DNA of 64,000 nt from assembly GCA_018240525.1 (NCBI GenBank), contig JAFEFN010000013.1, positions 310,001-374,000 on the forward strand, given 5' to 3'. This document shows, piece after piece, positions 39,238 to 48,593 of this stretch. The translations under genes were made by a program, and so were the position numbers. Position 1 is the first letter of the stretch. Each line of letters opens with the position of its first letter. The DNA comes from Pseudomonadota bacterium. GTDB taxonomy: Bacteria; Pseudomonadota; Gammaproteobacteria; Steroidobacterales; Steroidobacteraceae. The notes beneath the pieces were generated by a model. The model searched no databases. It was not told the DNA's origin and saw nothing but the letters and a program-made list of their open reading frames with translations.

Positions 39238-40110
39238 ATGGCCAACCACGACCCGGCCGCCCTGTCCGCGCGCGCCTTCATCGCGCTCCAGCACCTGCTG
39301 CCCCAGCACTGGCTGACCGGACTCGTGCACCGCGCCACGCGCTCGCGCGCGCCGCTTCTGAAGAACCGGCTCATCGCCAGCTTCTGCAACAGCTTCCACC
39401 CGGACATGAGCGATGCCGAGCAGCCCGACCCGCTCAGCTTCGAGAGCTTCAACGCCTTCTTCACGCGCGCGCTGCGCGCGGGCGCCCGCCCGGCGGATGC
39501 GGACCCGGCGGCGCTGGTCTCCCCGGTCGATGGCACGGTCAGCCAGGCCGGTGCGCTCGATGGCGCCCGGCTGCTGCAGGCCAAGGGGCACGACTACACC
39601 CTGGAGGCGCTGCTGGACGAGTCGGCCGGCTGGCCCGCGGTCTTCGCGGGGGGCTCCTTCGCGACGCTGTACCTGGCGCCCTACAACTATCACCGCATCC
39701 ACATGCCGCTGCCCGGCACGCTGCGCGCGGCCTGGTACGTGCCCGGGGACCTCTTCAGCGTCAATGCCACCACCGCGGCGAGCGTCGCGGGGCTGTTCGC
39801 ACGCAACGAGCGGGTCGTCTGCATCTTCGAGCACGGGCCGGTGCCCTTCGCCATGGTGCTGGTCGGGGCGCTGTTCGTCGGCAGCATGAGCACCGTGTGG
39901 CACGGGGACATCACGCCGCGCCGGCCGCGGCGGCGCGCCGCGCTGCCGGTGCCCGTGCAGGCCTCGCTCGCGAAGTCCGCCGAGATGGGCCGCTTCAACA
40001 TGGGCTCGACCGTCATCCTGCTCTTGCCACCCGGTGCGGCCGAGTGGCTGCCCACGGTGCGCCCGGGCGCCACCATCCGCGTCGGCCAGAGCCTCGCGCG
40101 CCTGCGATGA
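39238..40110 (+). CDS. psd: Phosphatidylserine decarboxylase proenzyme
   Basis: 290 residues. Makes phosphatidylethanolamine at the inner membrane. Self-cleavage should occur before Ser257 in NMGSTVI, a variant of the usual LGST, giving the pyruvoyl cofactor on the small alpha chain. SPVDGTVSQAG and APYNYHRIHMPLPG are the catalytic Asp and His segments. The stop overlaps epmA by four bases, a pairing also found in enterics. Confidence 0.95.
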   Translation: MANHDPAALSARAFIALQHLLPQHWLTGLVHRATRSRAPLLKNRLIASFCNSFHPDMSDAEQPDPLSFESFNAFFTRALRAGARPADADPAALVSPVDGTVSQAGALDGARLLQAKGHDYTLEALLDESAGWPAVFAGGSFATLYLAPYNYHRIHMPLPGTLRAAWYVPGDLFSVNATTAASVAGLFARNERVVCIFEHGPVPFAMVLVGALFVGSMSTVWHGDITPRRPRRRAALPVPVQASLAKSAEMGRFNMGSTVILLLPPGAAEWLPTVRPGATIRVGQSLARLR

Positions 40111-41090
40111 GCGCGACCGGCGACTGGCGTCCCGGCGCCTCGCGCGAGCGCCTGGTGGCCCGGGCCCGCATGCTCGCGCAGGTCCGCGCGTTCTTCGCCG
40201 GGCGCGGGGTGCTCGAAGTCGACACGCCCCTCATCGTCAATGCGCCGGTGAGCGACGTGCACATCCACTCGGCGCGCGTCGAGCTGACCCCGGAGGGCGG
40301 CGGTGCCGCGGCGCCGTTCTTCCTGCACACCTCGCCCGAGTACGCGATGAAGCGCCTGCTCGCCGCCGGCGCCGGCGACATCTACCAGGTCTGCCACGTG
40401 GCGCGCGCGCTCGAGAGCGGCCGGGTGCACAACCCCGAGTTCACCCTGCTCGAGTGGTACCGCGTCGGCTTCTCCCTCGGCCAGCTGATGGACGAGGTGG
40501 AAGCGCTCACCGGGGAGCTGCTGGGCGAAAGGCGCCTCCCAGGTCCCGCCGAGCGGCTCTCCTACCGCGAGGTGTTCCTGCGGGAGCTGGCGCTCGATCC
40601 CTTCGAGGCCGCGACGGAGGCGCTGGCGCTCGCCGCCGCCCCCCTCGGCCTGCATGCCGCCGCGCCGCTCGGCCGCGACGGCTACCTGGAACTCCTCATG
40701 GGGGCCCTGATCGGCCCCCGCCTGGGGCGGGAACGGCTCACCTTCATCCACGGCTACCCGGCCAGCCAGGCCGCGCTGGCGCGGCTGGACCCGGCCGACC
40801 CGCGCGCCGCGCAGCGCTTCGAGCTGTATGCCCGGGGCATCGAGCTCGCCAATGGCTTCCATGAGCTGGCCGCCGCCGCCGAGCAGCGCCGCCGCTTCGA
40901 GGCGGACAATGCCGCGCGGCGCCGGGCGGGACTGCCCGTCTACGCGCTGGACGAGCGCCTGCTGGCCGCCCTGGAGAGCGGGCTGCCCGACTGCTCCGGG
41001 GTCGCCCTGGGCCTGGACCGCCTGCTCATGCTGGCCACCGGGGCCGGCTCCATCGAAGAGGTGATGGCATTCCCCACCTCGCGTGCCTGA
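40107..41090 (+). CDS. epmA: EF-P lysine34 lysyltransferase
   Basis: 327 residues from ATG 40107. Class II lysyl-tRNA-synthetase-like enzyme without the anticodon-binding domain; it attaches beta-lysine to Lys34 of EF-P. Motif 2 region HTSPEYAMKRLLAAGAGDIYQVCHVAR and HNPEFTLLEWYR are present, and motif 3 is GVALGLDRLLML. The short length separates it from LysS. The substrate EF-P gene is about 1.5 kb downstream. EpmB, which supplies beta-lysine, is not in the window. Confidence 0.94.
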   Translation: MSATGDWRPGASRERLVARARMLAQVRAFFAGRGVLEVDTPLIVNAPVSDVHIHSARVELTPEGGGAAAPFFLHTSPEYAMKRLLAAGAGDIYQVCHVARALESGRVHNPEFTLLEWYRVGFSLGQLMDEVEALTGELLGERRLPGPAERLSYREVFLRELALDPFEAATEALALAAAPLGLHAAAPLGRDGYLELLMGALIGPRLGRERLTFIHGYPASQAALARLDPADPRAAQRFELYARGIELANGFHELAAAAEQRRRFEADNAARRRAGLPVYALDERLLAALESGLPDCSGVALGLDRLLMLATGAGSIEEVMAFPTSRA

Positions 41091-41125
41091 GAATGCGCGC
41101 CCGCATTGCCTCATAGACCGCCTCG

Positions 41126-41617
41126 ATGAGCTTCACGGCCCAGCGCTACGACTTCAAGGACAAGCCCCGGGACTACGCCCGCCTCGACGCGGAGCTGAAG
41201 GCGCTCCTGGCCGGTGAGCCGGACCTGGTGGCCAACGCGGCCAACACCGCGGCACTGCTCTTCGATGCACTGCCGGCGGTCAACTGGGTGGGCTTCTACT
41301 TCCTCAAGGGGAAGGAGCTGGTGGTGGGGCCGTTCCAGGGCAAGCCCGCGTGCGTGCGCATCGCCCTGGGGCGCGGCGTGTGCGGCACGGCCGCGGCCGA
41401 GCGGCGCACGCTGCTCGTGCCCGACGTGCATGCCTTCCCCGGGCACATCGCCTGCGATGCCGCCTCGCGCTCCGAGGTGGTGATCCCGCTGCTGCGCGGC
41501 GCGCAGCTGCTCGGGGTCCTGGACCTGGACAGCCCGCGCCCGGCGCGCTTCGATGAAGCCGATGCGCGCGGGCTGGAGAGCCTCGCCGCCAGCTTCCTAG
41601 CCGGCAGCGCGGAGTGA
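41126..41617 (+). CDS. msrC: Free methionine-R-sulfoxide reductase (GAF type)
   Basis: 163-residue GAF-domain protein. The three cysteines of the family are Cys76, Cys86 and Cys110 (ACVRIALGRGVCGTAA and HIACDAASRSEVVIPL), matching Cys84, 94 and 118 of E. coli YebR/fRMsr. It reduces free methionine-R-sulfoxide. A GAGAAT box at 41091-41096 is a likely -10. Its stop overlaps the GTG of rarD, so the two are coupled. Confidence 0.92.
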   Translation: MSFTAQRYDFKDKPRDYARLDAELKALLAGEPDLVANAANTAALLFDALPAVNWVGFYFLKGKELVVGPFQGKPACVRIALGRGVCGTAAAERRTLLVPDVHAFPGHIACDAASRSEVVIPLLRGAQLLGVLDLDSPRPARFDEADARGLESLAASFLAGSAE

Positions 41618-42546
41618 GCGCCCGCCTCTCCGGTCGCGGCCTCGCCGCGGGGGCGGCGGCGTTCACCATCTGGGGGACGCTGCCGATCTACCTGCACGAG
41701 CTGCGGGAGGTGCCGGCGCTGCAGATCATCGCCCACCGCATCGCCTGGTCGTGCTTCTTCATCCTCGCGTTCATGCTGCTGCGCGGCCAGCTGGGCGCCC
41801 TGCGAGGGATCCTCACCCGGCCCGCGCTGCTCGGGCGCCTGGTGGTCACCGCGCTGTTCATCACCATCAACTGGCTGGTGTACGTGTGGGCCGTCAACCA
41901 CGGCCATATCGTCGAGACCAGCCTCGGCTACTACATCAACCCGCTGGTGAACGTGGTGCTGGGGATCTACTTCCTGCACGAGCGGCTGAACCGGCTGCAG
42001 TGGACGGCGGTGGCGCTGGCCGCCATCGCCGTGCTCTTCCTCACCTTCGAGGCCGGGCGGCCGCCGTGGATCGCCCTGACCCTGGCCATGAGCTTTTCGC
42101 TCTACGGCCTGCTGCGCAAGGTCATGAGCGTGGAGGCACTGCCAGGTCTTGCCACCGAGACCCTGGTGCTGCTGCCCGTGGCGGCCGGCTATCTGATCTG
42201 GTGCGAGCACGCCGGCAGCGGCGCGCTCGGGCACGCGAACCTCGAGACCAACCTGCTGCTGGTGGGCGCGGGCCTGGTGACGGCGCTGCCGCTGTTCCTG
42301 TTTGCCTACGCGGCACGACTGCTGCCGTACTCGACGGTGGGCGTGCTGCAGTACATCGGCCCGAGCCTGCAGCTGCTCTCCGGGGTGCTGCTCTATCACG
42401 AGCCCTTCGCCGGGGCGCGCGCGGTGGGCTTCGCGCTGATCTGGACCGCGCTGTTCCTGTATGCGGTGGACGGGTTGCGGACGGCGCGCCTGAACAACGC
42501 CGGGGCGCGCGAGAAGGGCGCGCGGCCGCTGACGGCGACGCGCTGA
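41614..42546 (+). CDS. rarD: RarD-type EamA permease
   Basis: 310 residues from GTG 41614, with ten hydrophobic segments in the two-repeat EamA layout. The start RGLAAGAAAFTIWGTLPIYLHEL and the segment ETSLGYYINPLVNVVLG are RarD signatures. RarD was linked to chloramphenicol sensitivity; its real substrate is not known. It faces efp, with six bases between the stops. Confidence 0.88.
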   Translation: MSARLSGRGLAAGAAAFTIWGTLPIYLHELREVPALQIIAHRIAWSCFFILAFMLLRGQLGALRGILTRPALLGRLVVTALFITINWLVYVWAVNHGHIVETSLGYYINPLVNVVLGIYFLHERLNRLQWTAVALAAIAVLFLTFEAGRPPWIALTLAMSFSLYGLLRKVMSVEALPGLATETLVLLPVAAGYLIWCEHAGSGALGHANLETNLLLVGAGLVTALPLFLFAYAARLLPYSTVGVLQYIGPSLQLLSGVLLYHEPFAGARAVGFALIWTALFLYAVDGLRTARLNNAGAREKGARPLTATR

Positions 42547-42552
42547 GGGGTG

Positions 42553-43119
42553 CTACTTGGCGCGCGACAGGTACGTGCCGGTGCGCGTATCGATGCGGAT
42601 CACTTCGCCTTCGTTGAGGAACAGCGGCACGCGGATCACCGCGCCGGTCTCGACCTTTGCTGACTTCTGGCCGCCGGTGGCGGTGTCGCCGCGCAGTCCC
42701 GGGTCGGTCTCGATGATCTTCAGCTCCACGTGCGGGGGCGGGGTGACCACCAGCGGCGAGCCGTTCCACAGCGTGATGATGCACACCGTGCCGTCCTTCA
42801 GCCACTGCGCCGCATCGCCCACGGCCGACTTGTCGGCGGTGTACTGCTCGAAGCTCTCCGGCTGCATAAAGTGCCAGAAGTCGCCCTCCTGGTAGAGGAA
42901 CTGCATCTCGGTGTCGATGACGTCGGCGCCCTCCAGCGACTCACCCGAGCGGAAGGTCTTCTCGATCGTGCGGCCGGTCTTGAGGTTGCGCACCTTGATG
43001 CGGTTGAAGGCCTGGCCCTTGCCGGGCTTGACGAACTCGTTCTCGATGACGGCGTACGGGTCGCCGTCGAGCAGTACCTTGAGACCGCCGCGGACTTCGC
43101 TGGTTGTATAACTGGCCAT
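42553..43119 (-). CDS. efp: Translation elongation factor P
   Basis: 188 residues from ATG 43119, the same length as the E. coli protein. EF-P rescues ribosomes stalled at polyproline. The modified lysine is Lys34 in [10 protein letters not shown], the context used by the EpmA route rather than the rhamnosylated arginine or hydroxylated lysine of other lineages. Three OB-type domains follow, ending [19 protein letters not shown] box at 43177-43172 is a likely -10. The Pro-rich FimV, DedD and exported proteins of this window are plausible clients. Confidence 0.97.
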   Translation of the reverse strand: MASYTTSEVRGGLKVLLDGDPYAVIENEFVKPGKGQAFNRIKVRNLKTGRTIEKTFRSGESLEGADVIDTEMQFLYQEGDFWHFMQPESFEQYTADKSAVGDAAQWLKDGTVCIITLWNGSPLVVTPPPHVELKIIETDPGLRGDTATGGQKSAKVETGAVIRVPLFLNEGEVIRIDTRTGTYLSRAK

Positions 43120-43455
43120 GTGTCTTGTTCCGTGCTGGCGCCGCTGCCGCGGCCGCCCAAAAGGGCCGCGTATGATAGCCACATCCCCCCACCCCCGCCA
43201 GTTGCCGGCCCGGAGCGCGGCGCGGGCCGGCGATCCCCGCCCTCGCCCCTCGAATCAAGGCCTTGCGAACCCTGCCCGCCCGCCGTCGGCGCACCCGGGG
43301 CGCCGACGGTCGGGTGTCAGGTCCGCGCGGCCGCGCCTTGCGCGCACGCCCGCAAGGGCGGGCGCGCGCGGACGATCGGGAGGCCGTTCACGAAGGGGGC
43401 CGGAGCACCGATGCTAGAATCGGCCCGCCCTGCGTGCGCGCCCTGGAGATATCCC
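43120..43455. promoter_or_regulatory. Divergent control region between efp and the FimX-like gene
   Basis: 336 bases without a convincing gene. Towards efp, TATCAT at 43177-43172 fits a -10. Towards the FimX-like gene, TAGAAT at 43415-43420 fits a -10 and is set in CCGAT...ATCGG arms (43409-43424). The middle (43190-43400) is very GC-rich, open in several frames but without protein-like composition. No RNA gene or repeat was recognised. Confidence 0.5.
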
Positions 43456-45498
43456 TTGCCCGAGCAGAACGCGGTTCCGCTCATCGTGCTCAGCGTCACC
43501 CGCGACCCGGTCGAGGCCATCAACAGCCTCATGCGCCGCGCCGGCCAGGCGGTGCACTGCACCTGGCTGCCCGCCGTACGGGACCTGGGGGACGCGCTCG
43601 CGCAGATCAACCCGCAGCTGCTGATACACGTGGCCGCCACGGCCGCCGAGGCGGCCCCGGTGCTGCGGGTGCGCGACCAGCTCGCCCCGGGCGTGCCGGT
43701 GCTCGTGCTGATGCCCGCGATGGACGAGGAGCAGGCCGCCCAGGCGCTGCAGCTCGGCGCGCGTGACGTGGTGACGCTGGCGAGCCCCGCGCGCCTGGAG
43801 GCGGTGGTGCGGCGCGAGCTGGCGGTTTTCCGTTCGGCGCGCGAACTGGAGGCCGCCGCCAAGTCCGCGCAGGATGCGCGCAGCCAGCTGGACAACGTCC
43901 TGCAGCGCTCCAACGATGCGATCATCCAGGTGCAGGAGGGCATCGTCACCGAGGCCAACCCCGCCTGGCACGAGCTCTACGCCGTCGTGGACGGCATCAC
44001 CGGCCAGCCGGTCATGGACCTGTTCGAGGAATCCACGCACGCAGCGCTGCGCGGCGCGCTCGCCGCATGCCAGCAGGGCCGCTGGAGCGACCACACGCTG
44101 CGCGCCAACGCGCTGCTCAACGACGGCACCGTGCTGCCGATCGAGATGACCCTGGCGCTGGGCGAGTACGAGGGCGAGCCGTGCGTGCGGCTGGTGGTGC
44201 CCTCGCGGCCCCGCGACGAGCTGGCCGCCGCCGCGGCCGCGCCCGCACCGCGCCCGGAGATCGCCGCCGGCCTCATGCGCCGCGTCGACCTGCTCGATGC
44301 CCTGGCCGAGCGGCTCGCCACCCCGAGCGCCGGCGGCGTGCGCTGCCTGGCGGTGCTGCGCATCGACAAGTTCGCCGCGCTCGAGCGCGTGGTCGGTGCC
44401 ACCGCCAGCGAGGAAGTCTTCACCGAGGTGGCGCGCCTGCTCAAGGAATCGCTGCACCCGAAGGAGCTGGTCGGCCGCCTGGGCGGGGTGCGCTTCGCCG
44501 CCCTGCTCGAGCGCGGCAACGAGCACGACATCAGCGCCTGGAGCGACCGCCTGCTGGCGCGCATCGCCAAGCACGTGATGCAGGTGAACGACAAGGCGCT
44601 CTCGGTCACCTGCACGCTCGGACTCTCGGTGGTGCCGCCCAAGGACACGCGGGTCGATGCGCTGCTCGCCGACGCCATGGAGAGCGCGCGCAAGGGCATC
44701 GCCCGCGGCGGCAACCAGACGATCACCTCGGCGCGCGCGGACACCGACAGCCGCGTCATGTCCTATGACCAGGTGTGGGTGAAGCACATCAAGGCGGCGC
44801 TCATGGAGAACCGCTTCCGCCTGGTGCAGCAGCCGATCGCCAGCCTGCAGGGCGAGGACCCCGGCATGTTCGACGTGCTGGTGCGCATGATCGACACCCA
44901 GGGCAAGGAGGTGCTGCCCTCGGAGTTCATGGCCGCGGCCGGGCGCAACGACCTGCTCAAGAACATCGACCGCTGGGTGGTCGGCGCCTCGCTGACCTTC
45001 GCGGCGCAGAAGGCGCCGCAGTGCCTGTTCGTGCGCCTCTCGCGCGAGACCGCGCGCGACCCGGGCTTCATCGACTGGCTCGACAACCACCTGCGCTCCA
45101 GCCGCGCCCAGCCGCAGCGGCTGTGCTTCCAGGTCACCGAGGAGAGCGCGGCCGCGCACGTGCCGGAGATCACGGCCCTGGCGAGCGCGCTGCGCGAGCG
45201 CAAGTTCCGCTTCGCGCTCGAGGGCTTCGGTTCCGGGCGCAACAGCGCCGGCATGCTCGATTCGGTGCCGCTCGACTTCGTGAAGATCGACGGCACGCTG
45301 GTGCAGGGGCTGGCCGGCGACCCGCAGCTGCAGCAGCGCGTGCGCATGCTGGTCGAGGCGGCGCGCAAGGCGCGCATCCAGACCGTGGCCGAACGCGTCG
45401 AGGATGCCAACACCATGGCGGTGCTCTGGCAGATCGGCGTGCAGTACATCCAGGGCTACTTCGTCAACGAGCCCGAGGAAGTGGTCCTGCACGGCTGA
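43456..45498 (+). CDS. FimX-like signalling protein with degenerate GGDEF and EAL domains
   Basis: 680 residues from TTG 43456 (GGAG seven bases upstream); an ATG at 43411 is an alternative but overlaps the probable -10 box. Order: a receiver-like domain (6-125, no clear phospho-Asp), a linker coiled coil, PAS (about 145-250), GGDEF (about 275-425) and EAL (about 437-675). The diguanylate cyclase motif is GGVRF at 343-347 and the EAL motif reads DVL at 473-475, so neither enzyme should work. FimX and Filp proteins of this build bind cyclic-di-GMP in the dead EAL domain and control type IV pili through PilZ. The fimV gene in the window makes a polar pilus role sensible, but that is inference. 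Confidence 0.88.
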   Translation: MPEQNAVPLIVLSVTRDPVEAINSLMRRAGQAVHCTWLPAVRDLGDALAQINPQLLIHVAATAAEAAPVLRVRDQLAPGVPVLVLMPAMDEEQAAQALQLGARDVVTLASPARLEAVVRRELAVFRSARELEAAAKSAQDARSQLDNVLQRSNDAIIQVQEGIVTEANPAWHELYAVVDGITGQPVMDLFEESTHAALRGALAACQQGRWSDHTLRANALLNDGTVLPIEMTLALGEYEGEPCVRLVVPSRPRDELAAAAAAPAPRPEIAAGLMRRVDLLDALAERLATPSAGGVRCLAVLRIDKFAALERVVGATASEEVFTEVARLLKESLHPKELVGRLGGVRFAALLERGNEHDISAWSDRLLARIAKHVMQVNDKALSVTCTLGLSVVPPKDTRVDALLADAMESARKGIARGGNQTITSARADTDSRVMSYDQVWVKHIKAALMENRFRLVQQPIASLQGEDPGMFDVLVRMIDTQGKEVLPSEFMAAAGRNDLLKNIDRWVVGASLTFAAQKAPQCLFVRLSRETARDPGFIDWLDNHLRSSRAQPQRLCFQVTEESAAAHVPEITALASALRERKFRFALEGFGSGRNSAGMLDSVPLDFVKIDGTLVQGLAGDPQLQQRVRMLVEAARKARIQTVAERVEDANTMAVLWQIGVQYIQGYFVNEPEEVVLHG

Positions 45499-45517
45499 GC
45501 GCGCCCCGTCCCGCGCC

Positions 45518-47002
45518 TCAGAAGCTCACCCCCAGCCCCAGGTCGAAGCGGCGGAACTGCGGGTTCTCGTCGAACCACTGGTAGTCGGCCTTGAGCACCA
45601 GGTGCGGGCCGATGTAGAAGTTCGCGCCCGCGGTCCACACCCGGTCGTGCCAGGTCGGCCACGGCCCGTAGCTGCCGTCCCCCAGCGGCACGTTGCCCGC
45701 CGGCAGCTGGGGCCCGGTGGTGCCTGACCAGCTCGACCCGAGCGAGTAGTACTCGTAGCGCGCGAACGGGTTGAAGCGGTACGCCTCGTGCTCCCACAGC
45801 TGGTAGGCCGCCTGTGCGTACCAGCCGTAGAAGTTGGTGGGGATGGGGTTGGGCGAGCCGGGGTTGGCCGCGTTCGCCGCGTACAGGTTGCTGATGTGCC
45901 CGTGGGCATAGAGCGCGGACAGGTCCCAGTCGCCGGGCATCCAGCGCGCGTGCGCCTCCCACAGGGTGACGCGCGGGTTGGCGCTCGCCGGCGCCCCCGC
46001 CGCGGGGGCCACCGGCACCGCATCGCCGGTGCTGATGGCCGCGCCCAGGGTGACCCCCGGGATGCCGTAGTAGCCGAGCGCCAGGTACTGCGAGAGGTAG
46101 CGCGCGTTGGCGAGCGCCAGCTCCTGGTGGCTCGCCGCGAGCGGCCCCGCGCCATTGTTGATCATCTGCAGCGCGCTGTCGTACGGCGGGGTCTCGGGCG
46201 CGAAGTCCCACTCGGACAGGTTCACCCCGGTGGTGAGGCCGGCGTTCCAGCCGAGGCCGCCGCGCGTCTGGCCGTGCAGGTTGACGCCCCCCTCGCGCCA
46301 GGTGCTGGGGATGATGAGCGTCTCGACGAAGTTGCGCTGCACGCCGTAGAAGGCGGTCGGCTCGTGGCTCTCGTTGATGAAGCCGAAGGGCATCAGGAAC
46401 AGGCCGGCGCGCGCGCTGACAGCGTCGTTCAGGCGGCGGTCGACCCAGAACTGCTCCACCTCGAACTCGCCGACGTCCTCGGACGAGGCGACCGCGTGCT
46501 CCACCTCGTACTCGGAGTTGAACTCGGTGCGCTCATCCAGGCGGTAGCCGATGCCGAACACGGCCCGCGCCAGGTCCATGGTGGTGTCGCGCCGCACCTC
46601 GGTGGGCGCGATGTAGTAGACCTCGCCGTAGCCCCACAGGCGCAGCTGCGGCGTCACCTGCGCTGCGGGTGCCGGGGTCGCGCCGCCGGCCGTCGCCGGC
46701 GCGGGCAGCGCGCCGGTGCCCGCGGGCAGTGCACTGGCGTCGGCGGGTCCCTGCGCGAGCATGGCGCCGCCGCGCGGCGCCTGCGCCTTCAGCTGCGCCA
46801 CCTCCTGGTCGAGCTGCCTCTCGTGCTCGCGCAGCTCGCGGTTCTCGTCCGCGAGCTGCTGCAGCGTCGCCTGCATCTGCTGCAGCTGCTTCTGCATGGC
46901 ATCGAGCCGGGCATCCTCGGCGGTCGCGAGCGCAGGTGCGCTCAAGAGCAGCTCGCCGGCGACGAGGAGCCCGCTGAGCAGAACGGTGATCTGGCGTTTC
47001 AT
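45518..47002 (-). CDS. Outer-membrane porin with N-terminal coiled coil
   Basis: 494 residues from ATG 47002, behind GGGAG. A signal peptide ends near Ala27, then a coiled coil (about 31-72, rich in Gln, Leu, Glu) and an Ala/Pro linker. From about 115 to the end, alternating aromatic and polar segments form a beta-barrel, closing with the outer-membrane signature ending in Phe (RRFDLGLGVSF). The layout resembles phosphate-selective porin O/P or DcaP-type porins, in which the coiled coil trimerises in the periplasm. It follows the di-haem peroxidase by 38 bases. Solute unknown. Confidence 0.82.
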   Translation of the reverse strand: MKRQITVLLSGLLVAGELLLSAPALATAEDARLDAMQKQLQQMQATLQQLADENRELREHERQLDQEVAQLKAQAPRGGAMLAQGPADASALPAGTGALPAPATAGGATPAPAAQVTPQLRLWGYGEVYYIAPTEVRRDTTMDLARAVFGIGYRLDERTEFNSEYEVEHAVASSEDVGEFEVEQFWVDRRLNDAVSARAGLFLMPFGFINESHEPTAFYGVQRNFVETLIIPSTWREGGVNLHGQTRGGLGWNAGLTTGVNLSEWDFAPETPPYDSALQMINNGAGPLAASHQELALANARYLSQYLALGYYGIPGVTLGAAISTGDAVPVAPAAGAPASANPRVTLWEAHARWMPGDWDLSALYAHGHISNLYAANAANPGSPNPIPTNFYGWYAQAAYQLWEHEAYRFNPFARYEYYSLGSSWSGTTGPQLPAGNVPLGDGSYGPWPTWHDRVWTAGANFYIGPHLVLKADYQWFDENPQFRRFDLGLGVSF

Positions 47003-47040
47003 GGGAGAACTCCCGGTGGGTCTGGCGGTAGGTCCGGCCA

Positions 47041-48453
47041 TCACCGCGCCTGCGGCGCGCACTGCGCAGGAACGGAGTAGGCGGACGGATGGTCAGGGTC
47101 GAAGCCGTCGGTGAGCGTGCACAGGAAGGCGACCACGTCGTCGATCTCTGCCGCGGTGAGGGTCGGCTCGTTGCCGCCGGAAAAGGTCGGTGGGGTGTAC
47201 GGGTTCTCGCCGACGTTCACGTTCGCGTTGAAGGCCAGCGGGATGTCGTTGTACTGGTACAGCGCGCTGCTGCCGTCGGCATTGACAAAGAACGAGCCGG
47301 CGGCCGCGTAGGGGTTGCCCCCGGGGCCGGCCGGCACCCAGAACGGGTTGTTGCCCTGGTTGTTGTTGATGTCGCGGGTGACGTAGAACTGCAGCGCCTG
47401 GTGCAGGTCGGCGGCGTTGCCATTGTGGAAGTACGGCGCCGTCAGGGCGACGTTGCGCAGCGTGGGCACCTTGAAGAGGCCGCAGCGGCCCGCGCCGTAG
47501 GTCCTGCGCGGCGCCGGATCCGTGGCGGGCGGCGCGAAGGGGCCGCACAGCCCCAGGTCGTAGTAGGCGTACGGGGCGTCGGACAGCAGCCCGGCCTGCG
47601 CTGGCACGTAGTCCAGCGGCACGCCGCTGACCGGGCTCACCGGGTCGGGCGAGTTCGCGGGGATGGCCCAGTTGCGCGGCACGCCGATGTTGTCGTAGCT
47701 GAAGTCGGTGAACAGCGCGTGGTCGCTGTATTGCTGGCGCGCGCTGGGGTGGCAGGCGTTGCAGTTGCCTTTTCCCGGGTTGTTGAACAGCGCGATGCCG
47801 CGCAGCTCGGCGTCGCTGAAGCTGGCCCGCCCCTGCAGCCAGTAGTCGAACTTGCTGCTGAAGGGATGGAACTGCGGCGCCTCGGTCTCGAAGGCGGCGA
47901 TCGCCTCGCCGATGCGGGCCAGCGTCGCCGCGGAGTCCGACAGCACCGTGGCGCCGTACGCCGCGGTGAAGGCGGCCAGGGTCTGGGGCGAGGCCTCAAG
48001 CCGCATCACCACCTCCGCCGCATCCGCGTTGGCCATCTCGAACCGCGTGACGAAGGGCTGCTGCGCCTGCACGGCCAGCGAGGAAGCACGGCCGTCACGG
48101 AAGAAGCCCCCGGTCAGCGACTCGGGGTCGAACGCCGGGGTGAGTGCGGCGTACACCAGCGACGGGGCGTTGCGGAATCCCGGCAGGTCCATGCCCCGGC
48201 CGCCGAGCGGCACCGGCAGGCCGCGGTCGGTGGCCGGGTCGGCGGTGAAGGCCCGCCCGGGGACGTGGCAGGTCGCGCAGGACTGCGCCCCGGAGGCGGA
48301 CAGGGTCCGGTCGAAGAACAGCGCCCTTCCCGCCTGCGCCTGCGCGCTCAGCCCGGCGGCAGGGGGTGCGGCGGAGGGCCCCTCACCGCCGCAGCCGGCC
48401 AGCAGGACCGCGCCGAGTAGCGCCGCGCTGCTGCGAAGGATCGCCCCCGACAT
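47041..48453 (-). CDS. Lipoprotein di-haem cytochrome c peroxidase (MauG/CcpA family)
   Basis: 470 residues. The lipobox LLAGC anchors it through Cys21. Two haem c sites are present: CATCH at 59-63 and CNACH at 230-234. The segment RCGLFKVPTLRNVALTAPYFHNG is typical of the second domain. The family includes hydrogen-peroxide reductases and MauG-like modifying enzymes, so the exact reaction is open. A Fur-box-like palindrome lies about 40 bases upstream, and the porin gene follows, so the pair is probably induced when iron is short. Confidence 0.88.
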   Translation of the reverse strand: MSGAILRSSAALLGAVLLAGCGGEGPSAAPPAAGLSAQAQAGRALFFDRTLSASGAQSCATCHVPGRAFTADPATDRGLPVPLGGRGMDLPGFRNAPSLVYAALTPAFDPESLTGGFFRDGRASSLAVQAQQPFVTRFEMANADAAEVVMRLEASPQTLAAFTAAYGATVLSDSAATLARIGEAIAAFETEAPQFHPFSSKFDYWLQGRASFSDAELRGIALFNNPGKGNCNACHPSARQQYSDHALFTDFSYDNIGVPRNWAIPANSPDPVSPVSGVPLDYVPAQAGLLSDAPYAYYDLGLCGPFAPPATDPAPRRTYGAGRCGLFKVPTLRNVALTAPYFHNGNAADLHQALQFYVTRDINNNQGNNPFWVPAGPGGNPYAAAGSFFVNADGSSALYQYNDIPLAFNANVNVGENPYTPPTFSGGNEPTLTAAEIDDVVAFLCTLTDGFDPDHPSAYSVPAQCAPQAR

Positions 48454-48493
48454 GGTTGTAGGCCTTCGCTGCTGACTCCCGGGCTGCCAAGCT

Positions 48494-48520
48494 TAATGCG
48501 AATCATTCCTATTCGCAATA
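48494..48520 (-). promoter_or_regulatory. Fur-box-like palindrome upstream of the peroxidase/porin genes
   Basis: TGCGAAT (48497-48503) and ATTCGCA (48511-48517) form a perfect inverted repeat with a CATTCCT spacer, inside AT-rich sequence unlike the GC-rich surroundings. The form GCGAATCATTC is usual in gammaproteobacterial Fur sites. It lies 41 bases before the peroxidase start. The spacer is longer than the 7-1-7 consensus, so another metalloregulator is possible. Confidence 0.5.
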
Positions 48521-48593
48521 ACAGACATCCGGCAGCGACCGGGATCCTCGGTCGCACCCGGCCGGGGGTACCCGGCGCGCGGTACGGGCCCGC

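Noticed and set aside
43411..43455. ATG 43411 as the start of the FimX-like gene.
   Set aside because: It overlaps the probable TAGAAT -10 box, and the added 15 residues do not look like part of the receiver-like domain. It remains possible.
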